A stretch of 64,000 nucleotides of DNA from Agrypnia vestita (GCA_016648135.1 JADDOH010000482.1:1-64000); one strand, 5' to 3'. Counted from the first letter of the stretch, positions 9,655-21,242 are shown. The notes: a model not told the origin generated them from the letters alone. Translations and numbers: made by a program.

Positions 9655-10925
9655 CGACAAACAGCACGCAGCACCACCACCTCACTCTTTCGCCGACTTT
9701 CGTTTACTACGCCACCTAATTCTTCCTTACCTAATTCTTCAATATACTGACAATGTAAATTAAGTACTTTTTCATTCATGCTGTGTCACTTCCCACCTTG
9801 ACTTGCCACATACATTCTCAACGCCTTTAATTCACGCAGATGCCTTCAACGTCACACTTGCTATCTGTGTAGATTTCATGTTTTTTTTTTATTTTTTTTA
9901 TTTTTCGTGTTTCGTGTTTCGACAGATGGACACGACCTTTCCACAAACACGCACCTTTCGATTCATTCACGAGATAAATTCAATCATAGCATATATTCCG
10001 CGACGCACATAATCTCAACATCTGCCAAAAAACAAAGCATATTTGAAGAACATATTTCAAAATCTTTAAAAATCGATGATCATATACAATATACACGAAG
10101 CGTTGTGTACCTACCTGGTAAAAGTAAAGCAAAAATGTATGTCATTTCATCTTTTTGTACTCCTTTGTAAATATATTTGTGTGCCTGTAATGATAGTATA
10201 GTACGATTTTAATAGCTTTAAAAATTTACAACAGTATACACAAAAAAATTCTATAAATGTACGTCAAACAATTTATGGCTGTTGGTTGTAAAATATTCAG
10301 ATTTTCCCAATTATATCGGCTAAAATAATAAAAATAAAAAACTTTGTCGCTGACATCAGGAAGCAATGGACATTTTTTATGGGGTGCAGTATTTTGTGAC
10401 ACGGGAGTGCCAACCCAAATAAACACACAACTTTCAGAGAAGGGTTGTTTCGTATTTTTTTATTGTATTATAAAATATGAAAAATAACAGTACAATAAAT
10501 AAGGGTATAATTCGATGAACTTGTAATAAACTTTTTATATCTTTCTATAATTTCTTATTCGAAATACGTGGTATCGTAACTTTCGAATAAATTTAAACTT
10601 TGGACGTATATTTGACGGTTTGTCAGGTGGTGAAATAGCACATAAATTTAAAAGTTTTTCCTTCACACATTTGAAATACCAACCAAAGAAAAATTATTAT
10701 CATATTAAATATATTTTTTAAATTCCGATGAAAAACTTTAAAATATTTTCAGTTGACTTTATTTCGGATCAATCTAGAAATTGTACATTTGGAAAGACAT
10801 ATTTTTGTAGGCGAAAGGAACAACCGAATAAGTCAATAAAATCGAGTTTTGAGTAAGTCTGCAGAGTTACTCTTTAAAAACAATAAATATAATTTTCTCG
10901 GAAGTATTACCCAGCAATAATAAAG
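9655..10925. other. No gene recognised
   Basis: Short overlapping open frames at 9803-10170 (+) are low in complexity, with a poly-T tract near 9880-9900, and have no recognisable domain. Confidence 0.4.
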
Positions 10926-11025
10926 TATCATGGACGAGTGATAAATTACGAAATAGTGTTTAAAGTAATTAATAAATCGCAAATAAATTTCCAATGTTTT
11001 CATCTGTCTTCCAAAGCCTAGTTCT
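10926..11025 (+). repeat. LTR-like dispersed repeat, copy B
   Basis: It shares GAAATAGTGTTTAAAG, AATAAATCGCAAATAAATTT and CAATGTTTTCATCTGTCTTCC with the copy at 9.2 kb. Shorter and more diverged. Confidence 0.5.
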
Positions 11026-11186
11026 GAGACACTATTATATATTTAGGAAAAGAAAGCGAAATTAAATATTTGCCAGACAGATATTTTATGTCATAATATT
11101 ATGAAAGTTCCAACATCTCTGGTAATACTTGTACGCCATTTGTCTGTTGCACGGACTCACAGTTCACTTATCTGTTACCCGGATCT

Positions 11187-11320
11187 ATGGTCCCTGCTGC
11201 TTGTCAAAACAAAATGAGAGATTGCGTCGCAATTTATAAGGTCCTCAATTTCTCGAACTTTCTCGGATATGTTCGCATATTCAACCGGCTTTCAGGTTTA
11301 TCTAAAAACGTCCAGAATTT
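11187..11320 (+). repeat. Dispersed repeat pair with 37.6 kb, copy 1
   Basis: TTGTCAAAACAAA and then GCGTCGCAATTTATAAGGTCC match 37605-37690 with similar spacing. The open frame over it (91 codons) has no recognisable domain and is probably not a gene. Confidence 0.4.
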
Positions 11321-11339
11321 TCAGAAAACTTTTTCGTTT

Positions 11340-12809
11340 TTAATTTTTATGCATATCAATAATACTTATCAATCCAAAATATATTATTTTGTGTTATTGT
11401 ATTCGTATAAAAATATAGCACAGGCATTTTTTATTTTAATATGTATTACGAATACAAAATGATGTATTACACTGCATCATTTTAAAACGTAAATCAGTTT
11501 TTATATTAAAATAAATAAATTTAGTATATAAAGATGGATACCCAGGAATATGCCCTAAGGATTGTGGTAAATAAAATCATTTATTACACATCATAATTTA
11601 GGTACATATAATTAAATGTCCATCCTAATTAAAATGTAGTTTATTGGAACAATTTGAATTATAATTTTCAGGAAAATTTATATTAACTATAAAAAATATA
11701 ATTAACACTATACAAACAGCCGGATGGCGGTTATTTTAAAATTAAAAACAAAATCATGACTTCGTTAATATCGATCCTTAAAATAAAAATTATAAAATAA
11801 AATAAAAATTTACCTATACACAGACAAAAATTATTTATTTTTTATTTGTTCACAGAAAATATTTTTACCTACAGAATTTAATCTGGCCATTTCTTACTTA
11901 GGTTACGCCTTTTCTAGGGAAACCGCCACGCATTTAAGTATTTTCTGCAGTTTATATAGGAGAAAAAAGGAGATAGAAATAACAATAGACATCATCAAAG
12001 ACAACATAACATAAAAACATGAAAAGCAAAAAAAATGGTAAACTCAAAAATGATATTGAAAAACACTAAAAGTTAGGAATGAGAATTAAAAGCGTAAAAA
12101 CTCTTCTCGTGTGATCACATTTTTTGAATCCTTTCGAAGGTATTAATATTGTGTCCTTTGACTTTCGTTCTTAATCAATTATCCAGAGGAGGACACTTCA
12201 ATCCGTTTCATTTTCATGAATTAGAAAATGTCACAAAGCCATCGATTTAAATATAATATAAAAGTTGCGATACTACTGTTTATTATTCCCCGCGCTCTCT
12301 CCCAACAATGTCCGCAGTGTGGTGTGGTGTGTTACAGTCACCTCTTCATTATTGATTAAAATATGCTCCACTTATGCCGGCCGGCGTATCGACCTGGCCT
12401 AGAGGACATACAAGTCGCTAGGAAAACTTATTGATTTCTGCTACTTCTTTCGCCACTTCCACGAAACCGTGGAACGGAGCGGCTGGCCCGCGTCACGAAA
12501 AACAACATTTTTACTGCCAATTTTTTGTGGTGATAAAATTGAGTGGGCGCCCTAATGTTGTGCTTACTGACATCAAACTACGAAAAAATATCTTTACCGA
12601 GTGCTTCCGAATTATATCTTGTACCGATTATGAAAAAAACTAACCCATAAAAACTAAGTTTTTATTATACTCCCTTTATAATTTACTAGTGGAAACAGGT
12701 TTGGCGCTTAACCTACTCGTTGAGCTTGAGTCGGGCGACGCTACGAAAGCGAGTAATAAAAAATTTCGAAAATCCAAAATTATACTATAATTATTAATTT
12801 TTTTGACAA
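11340..12809. other. No gene recognised
   Basis: AT-rich with a GC-richer patch at 12360-12500 (GCCGGCCGGC near 12378). The 70-codon frame at 12431-12643 has no recognisable domain. Confidence 0.4.
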
Positions 12810-12960
12810 ATCATTTTTATCGTCACCACGAGTCTGTTTGCAAAGTTTCAGCTCGATTGGATCACGGTAAAAGGGTTAAAATCGATACAAAAATTTTTGA
12901 CGGACAAGCAAGCAAGCAGAGGCTACGAGTTAAAAGAAAGGGAGTAAAAAATAATTCAGT
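12810..12960 (+). repeat. Dispersed repeat (AGTTTCAGCTCGATTGGATC family), copy 1
   Basis: It matches 30083-30226 in the same orientation, including ATCATTTTTATCGTC, CACGAGTCTG, CAAAGTTTCAGCTCGATTGG and the ending GGGAGTAAAAA. A motif of the type CAAA-TTT-CAGCTCGATTGG is common in arthropod non-autonomous repeats. The family is not named. Confidence 0.65.
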
Positions 12961-12989
12961 CAAACTGAATTTGTATCTACACTAATATT

Positions 12990-13352
12990 ATAACGTATGG
13001 AGTGGAGACGATGGCCCTTACAAAGAAAAGTGTAGAAAAGCTCGAATGATCCATGCAGAGATAAAATTTGAAATGATGAAATTAGGCGCAGAACTAGAGT
13101 AGTGGATATCATGGTTCGTGTAGCGAAGCTAAAATGGTAATAGGCAAGTCATGTTGCGAGACAAGATTCTACAAGATGGACTCCCAGAGTTCTGAAATGG
13201 AGGCCTTGGAAAAATAAAAGAGGCGTCGGAAGACCTCAAAAGAGATGGGTAGACGGGAAGAAATGGCTACAGCTAGGGATGGAAGGGTATGGAAGAGGCC
13301 TATATCCAGTAGTGAAGAGATGAAGGCTGAGGAAGGAGAAGAGAAGATGAAT
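12990..13352 (+). pseudogene. RTE-like LINE 3' end, + strand copy
   Basis: Nucleotide-level homolog, in opposite orientation, of the copy at 14034-14450. It has stretches equivalent to YGVETMAL, RTRVVDIM, KLKW and PRVLKWRPW. It ends with the GGAAGAGGCCTATATCCAGTAGTG... segment and a GAAGGAGAAGAG-type tail. Frameshifts and stops disrupt it. It covers only the region after the reverse transcriptase core, so it is a 5'-truncated dead copy. Confidence 0.78.
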
Positions 13353-14033
13353 ATTATAAAGAGGTAAAGTTTGGATTAGGAGGTAATCTCCGAAACTACT
13401 AATCCGATTTCAAAAAATTTTTCACCAATATTTAGGACCTTCAAAATGGACATAGACTGAATATTATACTGTTTAAAGAATAGGACTTTTCGTGTCAACC
13501 AATTTTGCAACATAAGTCGACGAAAAAACGGTCAAGCGACTGCATTTCTTACGAATGCTGCCTTAAAAGTAAGAGATATACGAATGCTTTCTATAAAAAA
13601 GTTATGGAGCTTAAAAAGACCAGTAAAAAAGTCCGCAACATTATATATCTATTTGTTTAGGTTAATTTACTAATACATAGAATACGATTAAGATATATAT
13701 TTAAAATTAATTTTAATTTGTTGCGGTAATTTAAGTAGGTAATGATAAATTCTTATCAAAATAAATTTGCTTATCTTCAGGCAAATTTTATGTAGGTAAA
13801 AATTGCCTTTTACACAACATTGTTGGAGGAGTTTAGATTATATTGATTTTTCACTGATACTCTTATAATATTACACTGAATTCTAGTATATAGTATTTTA
13901 TATAAAGTGAATAATTAATGAAGATAATAAATACACTTGAACTATTTTGGTGGTGGAGAATAAGTTTAGTCTGGGAGGTGGCCGTGGCAGGCAAAAGAAA
14001 CACTAAATACTTTTATATATTCCGCAAAAAGTC
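13353..14033. other. Spacer between opposed RTE-like copies
   Basis: AT-rich. Nothing recognised apart from scattered short frames. Confidence 0.4.
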
Positions 14034-14730
14034 TTCTTCTTCTTCTTCTTCATCAGCCTTCGTCTTTCCACTGCTGGATATAGGCCTCTTCCATATTTTT
14101 CCATTCTTCCCTGTTGTTGGCTAATTGTAGTCATTTCTTTCCCCCCACAGCGACAATATCATCGGCCCATCTCTTTTGAGGTCTTCCGATGCCTCTTTTA
14201 TTTTCTCAAGGTCTCCATTTCAGAACTCTGGGAGGCCATCTTGTAGTATCCTGTCTTGCAACCTGTCCTGCCAATTGCCATTTCAGCTTCGCTACACGAT
14301 CCATGATATCCACTACTCTAGTTCTTCGCCTAATTTCGTCGTTTCTAATTATATCTCTTAGGCTTACTCCAAGCATGGATCTCTCCATGGATCGTTGCGT
14401 GCATTTGAGCTTTTCTACATTCTTTGTAAGGGTCACAGTCTCCAATCCATACGTCGTCATTGGCAGTATGCACGATTCAAAGGTTTTTCTTTTTAGGCTA
14501 ATTGGGATCTCTTTGTTCTCGAAGATATGTTTGAGTTTGCCAAAAGTAGCCCAGCTCATTCCTTTTCGTCTTGGCAATTCTGCTGTTTGGTTCTCTTTGT
14601 TCATTTTTATCTTGTGTCCTAAGTATATATATTCATCTACTATTTCAATATTATTACCATTGATTGTGATGATTTTGTTCTCTGGACTCAAAATTTTGTT
14701 TTGTCACTGGACATTGATTAAATCGGAGCA
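14034..14730 (-). pseudogene. RTE-like LINE ORF2 C-terminal part with TTC-repeat tail
   Basis: The minus-strand frame from 14691 to 14206 (161 codons) reads through IVDEYIYLGHKI, RRKGMSWATFGKLKHIF, TTYGLETVTLTKNVEKL, SMLGVSLRDIIRNDEIRRRT and LKWQLAGQVARQ. These are the conserved blocks after the reverse transcriptase core of RTE-like insect LINEs. Its 3' end carries a (TTC)n tract at 14035-14053, which is (GAA)n on the element strand. It is the best-preserved LINE frame in the window but is 5' truncated, without catalytic core or endonuclease. It lies about 700 bp from an inverted homolog. Confidence 0.82.
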
Positions 14731-14739
14731 CTCTTTTCA

Positions 14740-15500
14740 AATGTGCAGTCACTTAATGGTTCATGATACTTAGTATTAATACTTAGTATTAATGGTTCAT
14801 AATACTTAGTATTACACCGTTTCTTAATTAGCACTAATTACGCTGTTTATATCGCTTAGATCACTTTCGAGAATGTTCTCTTCAATTTTGCACTGGAAAA
14901 ATTTCTCGCTCGTCGGTAGGCACTTGCGCCGAATATCTATCGCTAAAATCACCACGCTTTCTCAGTAGACTTGTCGCTGTCAATTAAAATTGCCACAACT
15001 GATTGTGCAGTGGCCGGCCGGTCCCTTTATAAAGGTTATCATATCTCGATGTTTCCAAAGCTTACAATAATGTCCCAGTCGACTAAGAGTGTTGTGGAGC
15101 ATTCCAGAGATTACGAAAGATTTCGATAGTGCGCAATTCTTTCGGATTCTATCATCATGTTACAGTATATTTCTATAATTTTGTCTGATGTTTTGTATCT
15201 TGTGTGTGGTAGTGGACCCTTTATTTTCATTACAGTTCGATTTTTTGATCATGACATTTTAAGAATATATTGTATACCGATACACATTGTCATGGCACTT
15301 ATACTACGTCCCATAAATACCACGACAATAGCCATTTATCTCATTAAAAATTCCCATTAGCTTTAGATCTATTTAACAAAAAATAAATCACGATGTTCAA
15401 CAACTTTTGACAATCTACCATTTGGTCAATCGATTTGTAATTTGACAGCTATTTAAAGACAAGTGTAGAAAAATAGCACAGGAAAAGTTTTAGACATATA
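14740..15500. other. Unannotated stretch with an LTR-promoter-like segment
   Basis: CCTTTATAAAGG at 15024-15035 is a palindromic TATA-like box beside GGCCGGCCGG. On the minus strand it is followed by a GC-containing leader, as in retrotransposon LTRs. A TACTTAGTATTA repeat lies at 14768-14812. No gene is recognised. Confidence 0.3.
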
Positions 15501-15600
15501 GAGGCATATCCTGTAGTCCAATGGGTTGGTAGCGGCTTCTTACACCAGAGGTTCAGATTCGATTCCTGGAGAGGTTGCAATACACCTGCCTGATTTTTTC
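15501..15600 (+). mobile_element. tRNA-derived SINE head
   Basis: It carries an A-box-like TAGTCCAATGGGTTGG (from 15514) and a B-box-like AGATTCGATTCC (15555-15566) at tRNA spacing. The cloverleaf is not preserved, so this is a SINE or tRNA pseudogene rather than a working tRNA. Confidence 0.6.
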
Positions 15601-15702
15601 AAGGCTTTGTGATATGTATAATTTTTTTTCTGACGAAATTTTAAAAAATAAATTATTCGTGAAGGTTCATGTTAAATAAATTTCTGATTTTAGTGTTTTT
15701 CC

Positions 15703-16397
15703 AATTGAGTAGTTGAATATCAAAGCCTAAAGCTAAAAAAAAGTTTTTTTTTTGGAAAATCAAAGAAAACTCTTTTCCATCTTATTTATAACTTAAATAA
15801 GGTGAAATAAAAAGTAATAAAGTAAGGAATGAAAAGCAAAACCCTCAAATAATATAACATTTATGAAATTCGTATATTTCGTGAGTTATTTTGGTAAATT
15901 TTGAAACCAGAGAATGCATTTAGATTGTTTTTTAAATTTAAGCATTTGGATTTAGGTTAATTTTGAATTTCAAGGAAACTAATATATTCATTGAAATATC
16001 AGTGGTGTTGTGAAATAAAGTTCTAGGTAATTTAAGTATGTAAAATATTATTGAATATTTTAATTTTTTTTTTTAAATAATGAAGATTCATATTTTATTC
16101 TTATGAATTTGAAAAAAGGCATGTTTTATTGTAACTCAAGTTAATTTTTAAAAAGCAATAACTTGAATGGAATGACTTAGGGCCGGTTGTTTCAAGTTGG
16201 ATTAAAGTAAGCGTTCTTTTAAAGCATAGATTTTTACGTTCTCCACCAATCAGACGATCCATTTTCGTAAAAATCTATGCTTTATTCGACCGCTTACTTT
16301 GATCGAACTTGAAACAACCGGGCCTTAGAGAATATATTGACATTCAAATAATAAATAAATTGTGGTGAGGTTATTTTTGATACTCAACTACTCAATT
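15703..16397. mobile_element. Non-autonomous TIR element (AATTGAGTAGTTGA ends)
   Basis: AATTGAGTAGTTGAATATCAAA at the left end and its near-perfect complement TTTGATACTCAACTACTCAATT at the right end define a TIR element of about 695 bp. It has no transposase. A smaller complete MITE is nested inside it at 16180-16324. Confidence 0.7.
16180..16324. mobile_element. MITE with TTA target duplication (PIF/Harbinger-like)
   Basis: The termini GGGCCGGTTGTTTCAAGTT and CTTGAAACAACCGGGCC are nearly perfect inverted repeats. The inner arms (AAGCATAGATTTTTACG against its complement) also pair, so most of the 145 bp folds on itself. TTA flanks both ends (16177-16179, 16325-16327). The 3-bp TTA duplication is typical of PIF/Harbinger. 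Confidence 0.8.
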
Positions 16398-16619
16398 ATA
16401 TACATACATAATATAATTTATTAATAAATAAAAAAATACAAATGTTTTTCTAAAGTTCTTATCAGTAGTATTAATTCTTAATTCTTATCGATAATATTAA
16501 ATTAAGGTAATGCAACGGTTTGCAACGTTGTGGAACGATAACTAACTTGAGCATTATCACAAAATCAAGATATTTATGAAAATCTCTTTTGACTGTCACG
16601 TCCCATTATTTTAAATTAT

Positions 16620-16856
16620 ATATTTCCCGAACGGCTAGTTATTAGCGCAGCGTTATTCAGCAAGAAATGATGAAATCATTAATATTTTTTTACGCTCAAA
16701 CAGGCCAGGAGGCCCAATTTCAGATGCGAAATACATCACAAAACACCCAAACTTGAGTAAATCATATAGATTAAATTATGACCTCACCGGGAATCGAACC
16801 CGGAACCCTCGGTGTGGAAAGCCAGTGTCATACCCGATGCGCTACGAGGGCCGCCG
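16620..16856 (-). mobile_element. tRNA-derived SINE
   Basis: On the minus strand the head has A-box-like TAGCGCATCGGGTA (16844-16831) and canonical B-box GGTTCGATTCC (16800-16790). The anticodon arm does not fold, so it is not a functional tRNA. The body probably continues to about 16620. This boundary is uncertain. Confidence 0.65.
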
Positions 16857-17040
16857 ATTAGTTAATTATTAGAATGAATTAGAAATAAAACAGATCTTTT
16901 CCCACAAAACTATCACCATCTCAAAATCGACGACATGCCTCTCTTAAATATTATCAAGCTTATTTTTTTTATTCAAGAACACATTCTTATTGTGAAGTTG
17001 CAATTTTTGCAGAACAAAGTTCTGTGAAATTTAAAATTTA

Positions 17041-17174
17041 ATTAATTCATCAATTAGAAAGACATACAGAAAAAACCAAATCCACGAAAAAATTTTAAAA
17101 AATCCCGGTAGCAGGTAAATATTTTTTGTGGATTTGGTTTTTTCTCTACGTCTTTCTAATTGATTAATTAATTT
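17041..17174. mobile_element. Foldback MITE
   Basis: The left arm (ATTAATTCATCAATTAGAAA, then ACCAAATCCACGAAAAAATT) and its complement at 17118-17174 pair with few mismatches around a 23-bp centre. Arms are about 55 bp. No clear target duplication was found. Confidence 0.7.
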
Positions 17175-17214
17175 GGTTGTAATTGTCAAGCTTAATTAAT
17201 CATGTCTACTTATT

Positions 17215-17258
17215 CTTGCATTGCAATAATGAATATTGATTCATTATTGCAATGCAAG
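17215..17258. repeat. Perfect 20-bp palindrome, 4-nt loop
   Basis: CTTGCATTGCAATAATGAAT (17215-17234) is exactly complementary to 17239-17258, with ATTG between. It lies 40 bp from the foldback MITE. Confidence 0.85.
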
Positions 17259-17635
17259 ATATAAATAAAGTTAGGTAATACGTATACTTTAATATTGTTA
17301 TTTACTTTATTATGTTCTACTCACTACTGTGACAATTGATGTCTTTTATTTTAACATACTTATATTATTATTATGTACTACTTCAAAATTATTTTTATGT
17401 AAGATATGTTAGGATATAAGTAAATATGTTAGTTACCAACTATTTACACTCTCATACATTTTTATATATCATTTTCATATATCTTTTAATATTTCCAAAT
17501 AAACAAATAAAATAAAGTTCACTGTACTCGTTGCCAAGTCTATTTTGCCTGGGCGATTGTGATTACGTGTGGTAACCTTTTGTTATATTGTAATTTTTAA
17601 ATATATATTTTTGAATATGGTTGTGTTATCCACAG
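17259..17635. other. AT-rich stretch before the GC-rich exon candidate
   Basis: Nothing recognised. Confidence 0.4.
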
Positions 17636-17778
17636 TTGAGGGCCGCGGTGTCCAGCAGGGGCGCCCAACCGTCATGGCGGAGGGGCCCGGCGCGCCGCGG
17701 TCCCCGTGAGGTCCCGGGCCGCGGCCCGCGCGCCCCGATCCCCGCCAGCTCAACACAACACCAGACACTATCGGAAAG
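17636..17778 (+). other. Candidate GC-rich exon (possibly 5'-untranslated)
   Basis: A 143-bp block of very high GC content stands out from AT-rich flanks. It is bounded by an acceptor-like TTATCCACAG ending at 17635 and a donor-like GAAAG|GTACAT at 17778/17779. One frame is open across it (starting LRAAVSSRGAQ) but is low-complexity in Arg, Pro and Gly. Another frame holds a 12-codon small ORF (ATG at 17674, TGA ending 17709). I favour an untranslated exon of the channel gene 37 kb downstream, with a small upstream ORF. It could equally be an exon of a different transcript or a retained GC-rich repeat. Transcript data would decide. Confidence 0.45.
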
Positions 17779-19455
17779 GTACATAACTTTACATATTCTT
17801 TTTAATACTTATCGCGTAATTATTTACTTTGGTATTGTTTTAATACGTGGTTCTTTACGTGTGTCAAAGAAGTATAACTTCTAATACATATACATTCAAT
17901 GTTTACAATGTTTACAGTGTTTACAAAATTAAATAAGCTTTTTTCATTGTTGCTGAGGGTCTTGGCAGCAAGTAAACACTACATTCATTTATTAATTAAT
18001 GAATTATTATATTAATATACACAAAAAAGTAAAATTTAGATTTATTTCAAAATAACCCTACTAATGTACGACGCTTGCTTTCCGATCAATTTTTCAAATA
18101 AAATGTATGTTATTATTTTCCACTACATTAATAACATATAGTTTCATCAACATACTATATCTATATATATGTACACCACGTAAATAGGATATTCTGTAAC
18201 TACCAGTGAAAACCTGTAATTGGCTTTCTATATGTTCCACATTCCTTGGTTTTTCTTAATTATTGTAAGCTGTTGGTTTTCTAAATAAATATAAATAAAT
18301 AAAAAATAAATAAAAATTTGACGCCCTGCCTGCTACTATAACACTAGTAATTTACTGTATTAAATCAGACAGTGCTCTTTCAGTGGTATATAGTCAAGAA
18401 TACTCATTATTTACATATATAAAATAATTATTTTGTGAATCAATCTTAGTGCCAATAAAAATATGTAATTGTAATAATTAATTATTTAAAATTTAATAAT
18501 GGTGTTAATCCTATATTATAGATAAAGAAAAAATTCATCTGAATTGGATAGTTAATAAAATAAAATAAAATAATTAAAAGTATTTAAAAAGATGAAAGTA
18601 AATGTTCATATAGGTACTAGAATTTTTCAAATTTTGGTTATATCATGGATTTTAACAGGTTTTGGGCATGCCATAAATACAAACCCACTTTTTATACAAA
18701 CCCATATTTGAACGATTTTAAATTATTAAATTTAAGACCAACATTATTTGGAAATAAAATATTTTTTTTATCCACACAATTTTTTTTCATTTTTATAAAA
18801 AAAGTGCGATAATTTTTTTCTCGATGATTAAAAGAATCTGAAAACCATGCTTACTTAAACATTTCAAATGCTTACTTTAATTTAAACTAAAATAAACTCT
18901 GCTTCACACCGTGAATCATTTTGTCACTACTGCATATAAAGCGGTTCCTCTCGGGCTATCAGCTAAATAAACACGTTATATTATAGACTAGCATGTGAAT
19001 TCAAAAATAGTTGATAGGTACACACATAATATATTATTAACATCTCGATTAAATATTGCCCGTCAAAATTTTCAACCACACAGATCACGGGAGCCCTCGA
19101 GTACGTGAGCCCTACCCGCAGGGAAAATGTCCAATAACTTGTCACAGATGACAAAGCAATTTTCCGGCTCGTTGGCCACCGACCACACGTATGGAATAAC
19201 TCTTTCCCGACCAATTTCGTCCCATCCGATTCATGAAAATGACCGTTCTAAATGCTGCTCTTTGTTTTCACCACATTTACCATTGAAAGGCGATTGAGCC
19301 ATCATTATGCGAATATGGTAGATTTGTGTCAGTAGGTACGTTATTATTATTGTTTTTATCAAACAGTATTTCGTTTAGCACATGAACAGGCATAACCTGC
19401 CCATAAATTTTATGTATCATTATTGCATTATTTATTACATAAATTACATTATTAA
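17779..19455. other. AT-rich stretch, probably intron
   Basis: No recognised gene. The minus-strand frame at 18981-19214 has a GC-richer part near 19075-19215 with protein-like composition but no family I recognise. Confidence 0.4.
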
Positions 19456-19652
19456 ATTATATCTCTACTCTTCTATATGTTATGTTTTCAAATGCTTCTA
19501 TTATTCACACTTTTTATTGTATTATATCTCTACTCTTCTATATGTTATGTTTTCAAATGCTTCTATTATACACACTTTTTATTGTATTATATCTATACTC
19601 TTTTATGTTCTACGTTTTCAAATATTTCTATTACTAATGTGTTTTATGTTGT
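19456..19652. repeat. 65-bp tandem repeat, about three units
   Basis: Units start at 19456, 19521 and 19586. Units 1 and 2 differ at a single base as far as I can see, and unit 3 is clearly diverged. Overlapping Tyr/Phe-rich open frames here are products of the repeat, not genes. An AAAAAGCC...AAATAAATAAAT ending near 19777-19800 resembles LINE 3' tails elsewhere in the window. Confidence 0.85.
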
Positions 19653-20460
19653 ATTATATCTTTTTTTTATCTTATTTTTTGTCTATTTCTACACTGATGT
19701 ATAATTCTATTTCTATAATTTACATACATATTTATGTTGTTGTGTTAATATTTTGTATAAATGCGTTGTAGGTAAAAAGCCGTGTATATTAAATAAATAA
19801 ATTGTGAAACTTCAATTATTATTAAGAATATTTTATAAATAAATTTCACCCCTTAGACTGTATAAGTACCATCTTTAAGAACCACCATGGAACAACATCA
19901 TTATACATACTTGGGAGTTAAACGGTACAATACATTGTTGTCGAAAAACAAATTTCAAGAAAGGAACATTCCAAAATACGAACAGTTTAAGAAAGAAGTC
20001 AAATCCTTGATTTTGCCCAACTTTGAAATTGCCCACATGTCTCAAGTGATTTCTGTGTGGTAAAAAAAATTACTACTTCTAAATGGTTTCTGCTTGTATA
20101 TTTTAATTTAGCTTGTAATTACTCCTCCCATAAGCTCGAGTTTCGGCTCATATGAGTTTAATGTCTGATGCCTTATAATATAGAATCAATTTATTATAAA
20201 AAACATTATGTATCTACTGTATAAATAAATATAATAAATAAAATGAAAATAAATATATATAATATTTTTGTCAATATGCAGTTGGTACACGTATAGGCTC
20301 CGCGCTTAGTATTAAAACCGTTTCACATGGAGCCGCTCGTATTCAAACTGCAATAAGACTAGAAAGATATAAAATCACACAAGGAGGTCATTTTGCTTTT
20401 AGCATCAATAATCATATTATCAATTGCAACAAAACGTTATTATCATCATTACTGTTGGCT
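19653..20460. other. No gene recognised
   Basis: AT-rich with short frames only. Confidence 0.4.
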
Positions 20461-20541
20461 CTACAACTCCTGGTGGGTCTTGGCCTCCTCAAGAGTCTTC
20501 CTGCACTCATCTCGGTTTTGTGCCAGCTCTCTCCAGTTCCG
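20461..20541 (-). pseudogene. LINE ORF2 extreme C-terminus
   Basis: The minus strand reads RNWRELAQNRDECRKTLEEA then KTHQEL and a stop at 20461-20463. This WR-LAQ-RDE-R--LEEAK ending is the usual last segment of many insect LINE reverse transcriptase proteins. A core fragment of such a protein lies 420 bp further on the same strand. They may belong to one element whose middle has decayed. Confidence 0.6.
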
Positions 20542-20959
20542 AATCTCTAAAGCAGATATTCTCTATTAAATTAAATTATTATACTAAACCTGGAACTAAA
20601 GTTTTACCTATTTTATAAATCTTATGACGCTTAGCTCCTTAATTAAAGAAAAGATAAAGATAATTTTTGCAGCGTCTGCGCCAAACTCCATTATCTTAAA
20701 CCGGTCCAAATATACACCTAATTTTTTTCTTTAAAAAATTTACAGTGCTCACTCGTTCCTCTTAGTCAGTACTGTCTTATTCTGCATATATGAGCACTAT
20801 TCTCATGAGCATTTTTTGACAACAGTCTGGATTTAATCTGATTTTGGAGATGAAAAAAGGAGAGATTTTCGCTTCTGGATCTCTTTTATAGTATTATTCC
20901 TGTCTCACTAGTTCCACATGATAGTATTAGGGTTTATTGGATGCATCCAACAGCCATGT

Positions 20960-21225
20960 ATTTGGTCTTCTACTAATTTACTGTAAGACCCATGTATTTG
21001 GCAGAGCTATCAAGGTTTATAAAGACATGACGTAAGGCTTCTGGAGTTTTTACAATTTTGTCGATATCGGCATAAATCAACAGTTGCACGCTGTTGTCGA
21101 ATATCATTGCCATTATGACATTGCCCGATTCCCAAATATTTTTTTGTAGGGCCATGTAGAATAAGAGGCAAGCCAATCCATCTCCTTGTCTCACCCCTTG
21201 AAAAACCCATATTAAATGTTTAAAA
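20960..21225 (-). pseudogene. LINE reverse transcriptase core fragment
   Basis: The minus-strand frame reads VFQGVRQGDGLACLLFYMAL, then VQLLIYADIDKIVKTPEAL, then AKYMGLTVN. GVRQGDGL and the YADD-box region followed by the MGLTVN motif are diagnostic of the reverse transcriptase palm of RTE-like LINEs. The catalytic box is damaged: one of the two Asp codons after YA is lost (YADI). The copy is therefore inactive. Confidence 0.78.
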
Positions 21226-21242
21226 AAAGTTCTTTTCTTCAT

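Noticed and set aside
16779..16854. tRNA gene on the minus strand
   Set aside because: The B box is canonical but the anticodon stem does not pair, and other SINE heads of the same layout occur in the window. It is a tRNA-derived SINE.
17583..17768. Minus-strand frame over the GC-rich block
   Set aside because: Gly/Arg/Pro-rich readings in several frames are expected from any GC-rich block, and the splice-like borders are on the + strand.
19382..19771. Hydrophobic 129-codon membrane protein frame
   Set aside because: It is a translation of a 65-bp AT-rich tandem repeat, and overlapping frames give similar Tyr/Phe/Ile-rich products.
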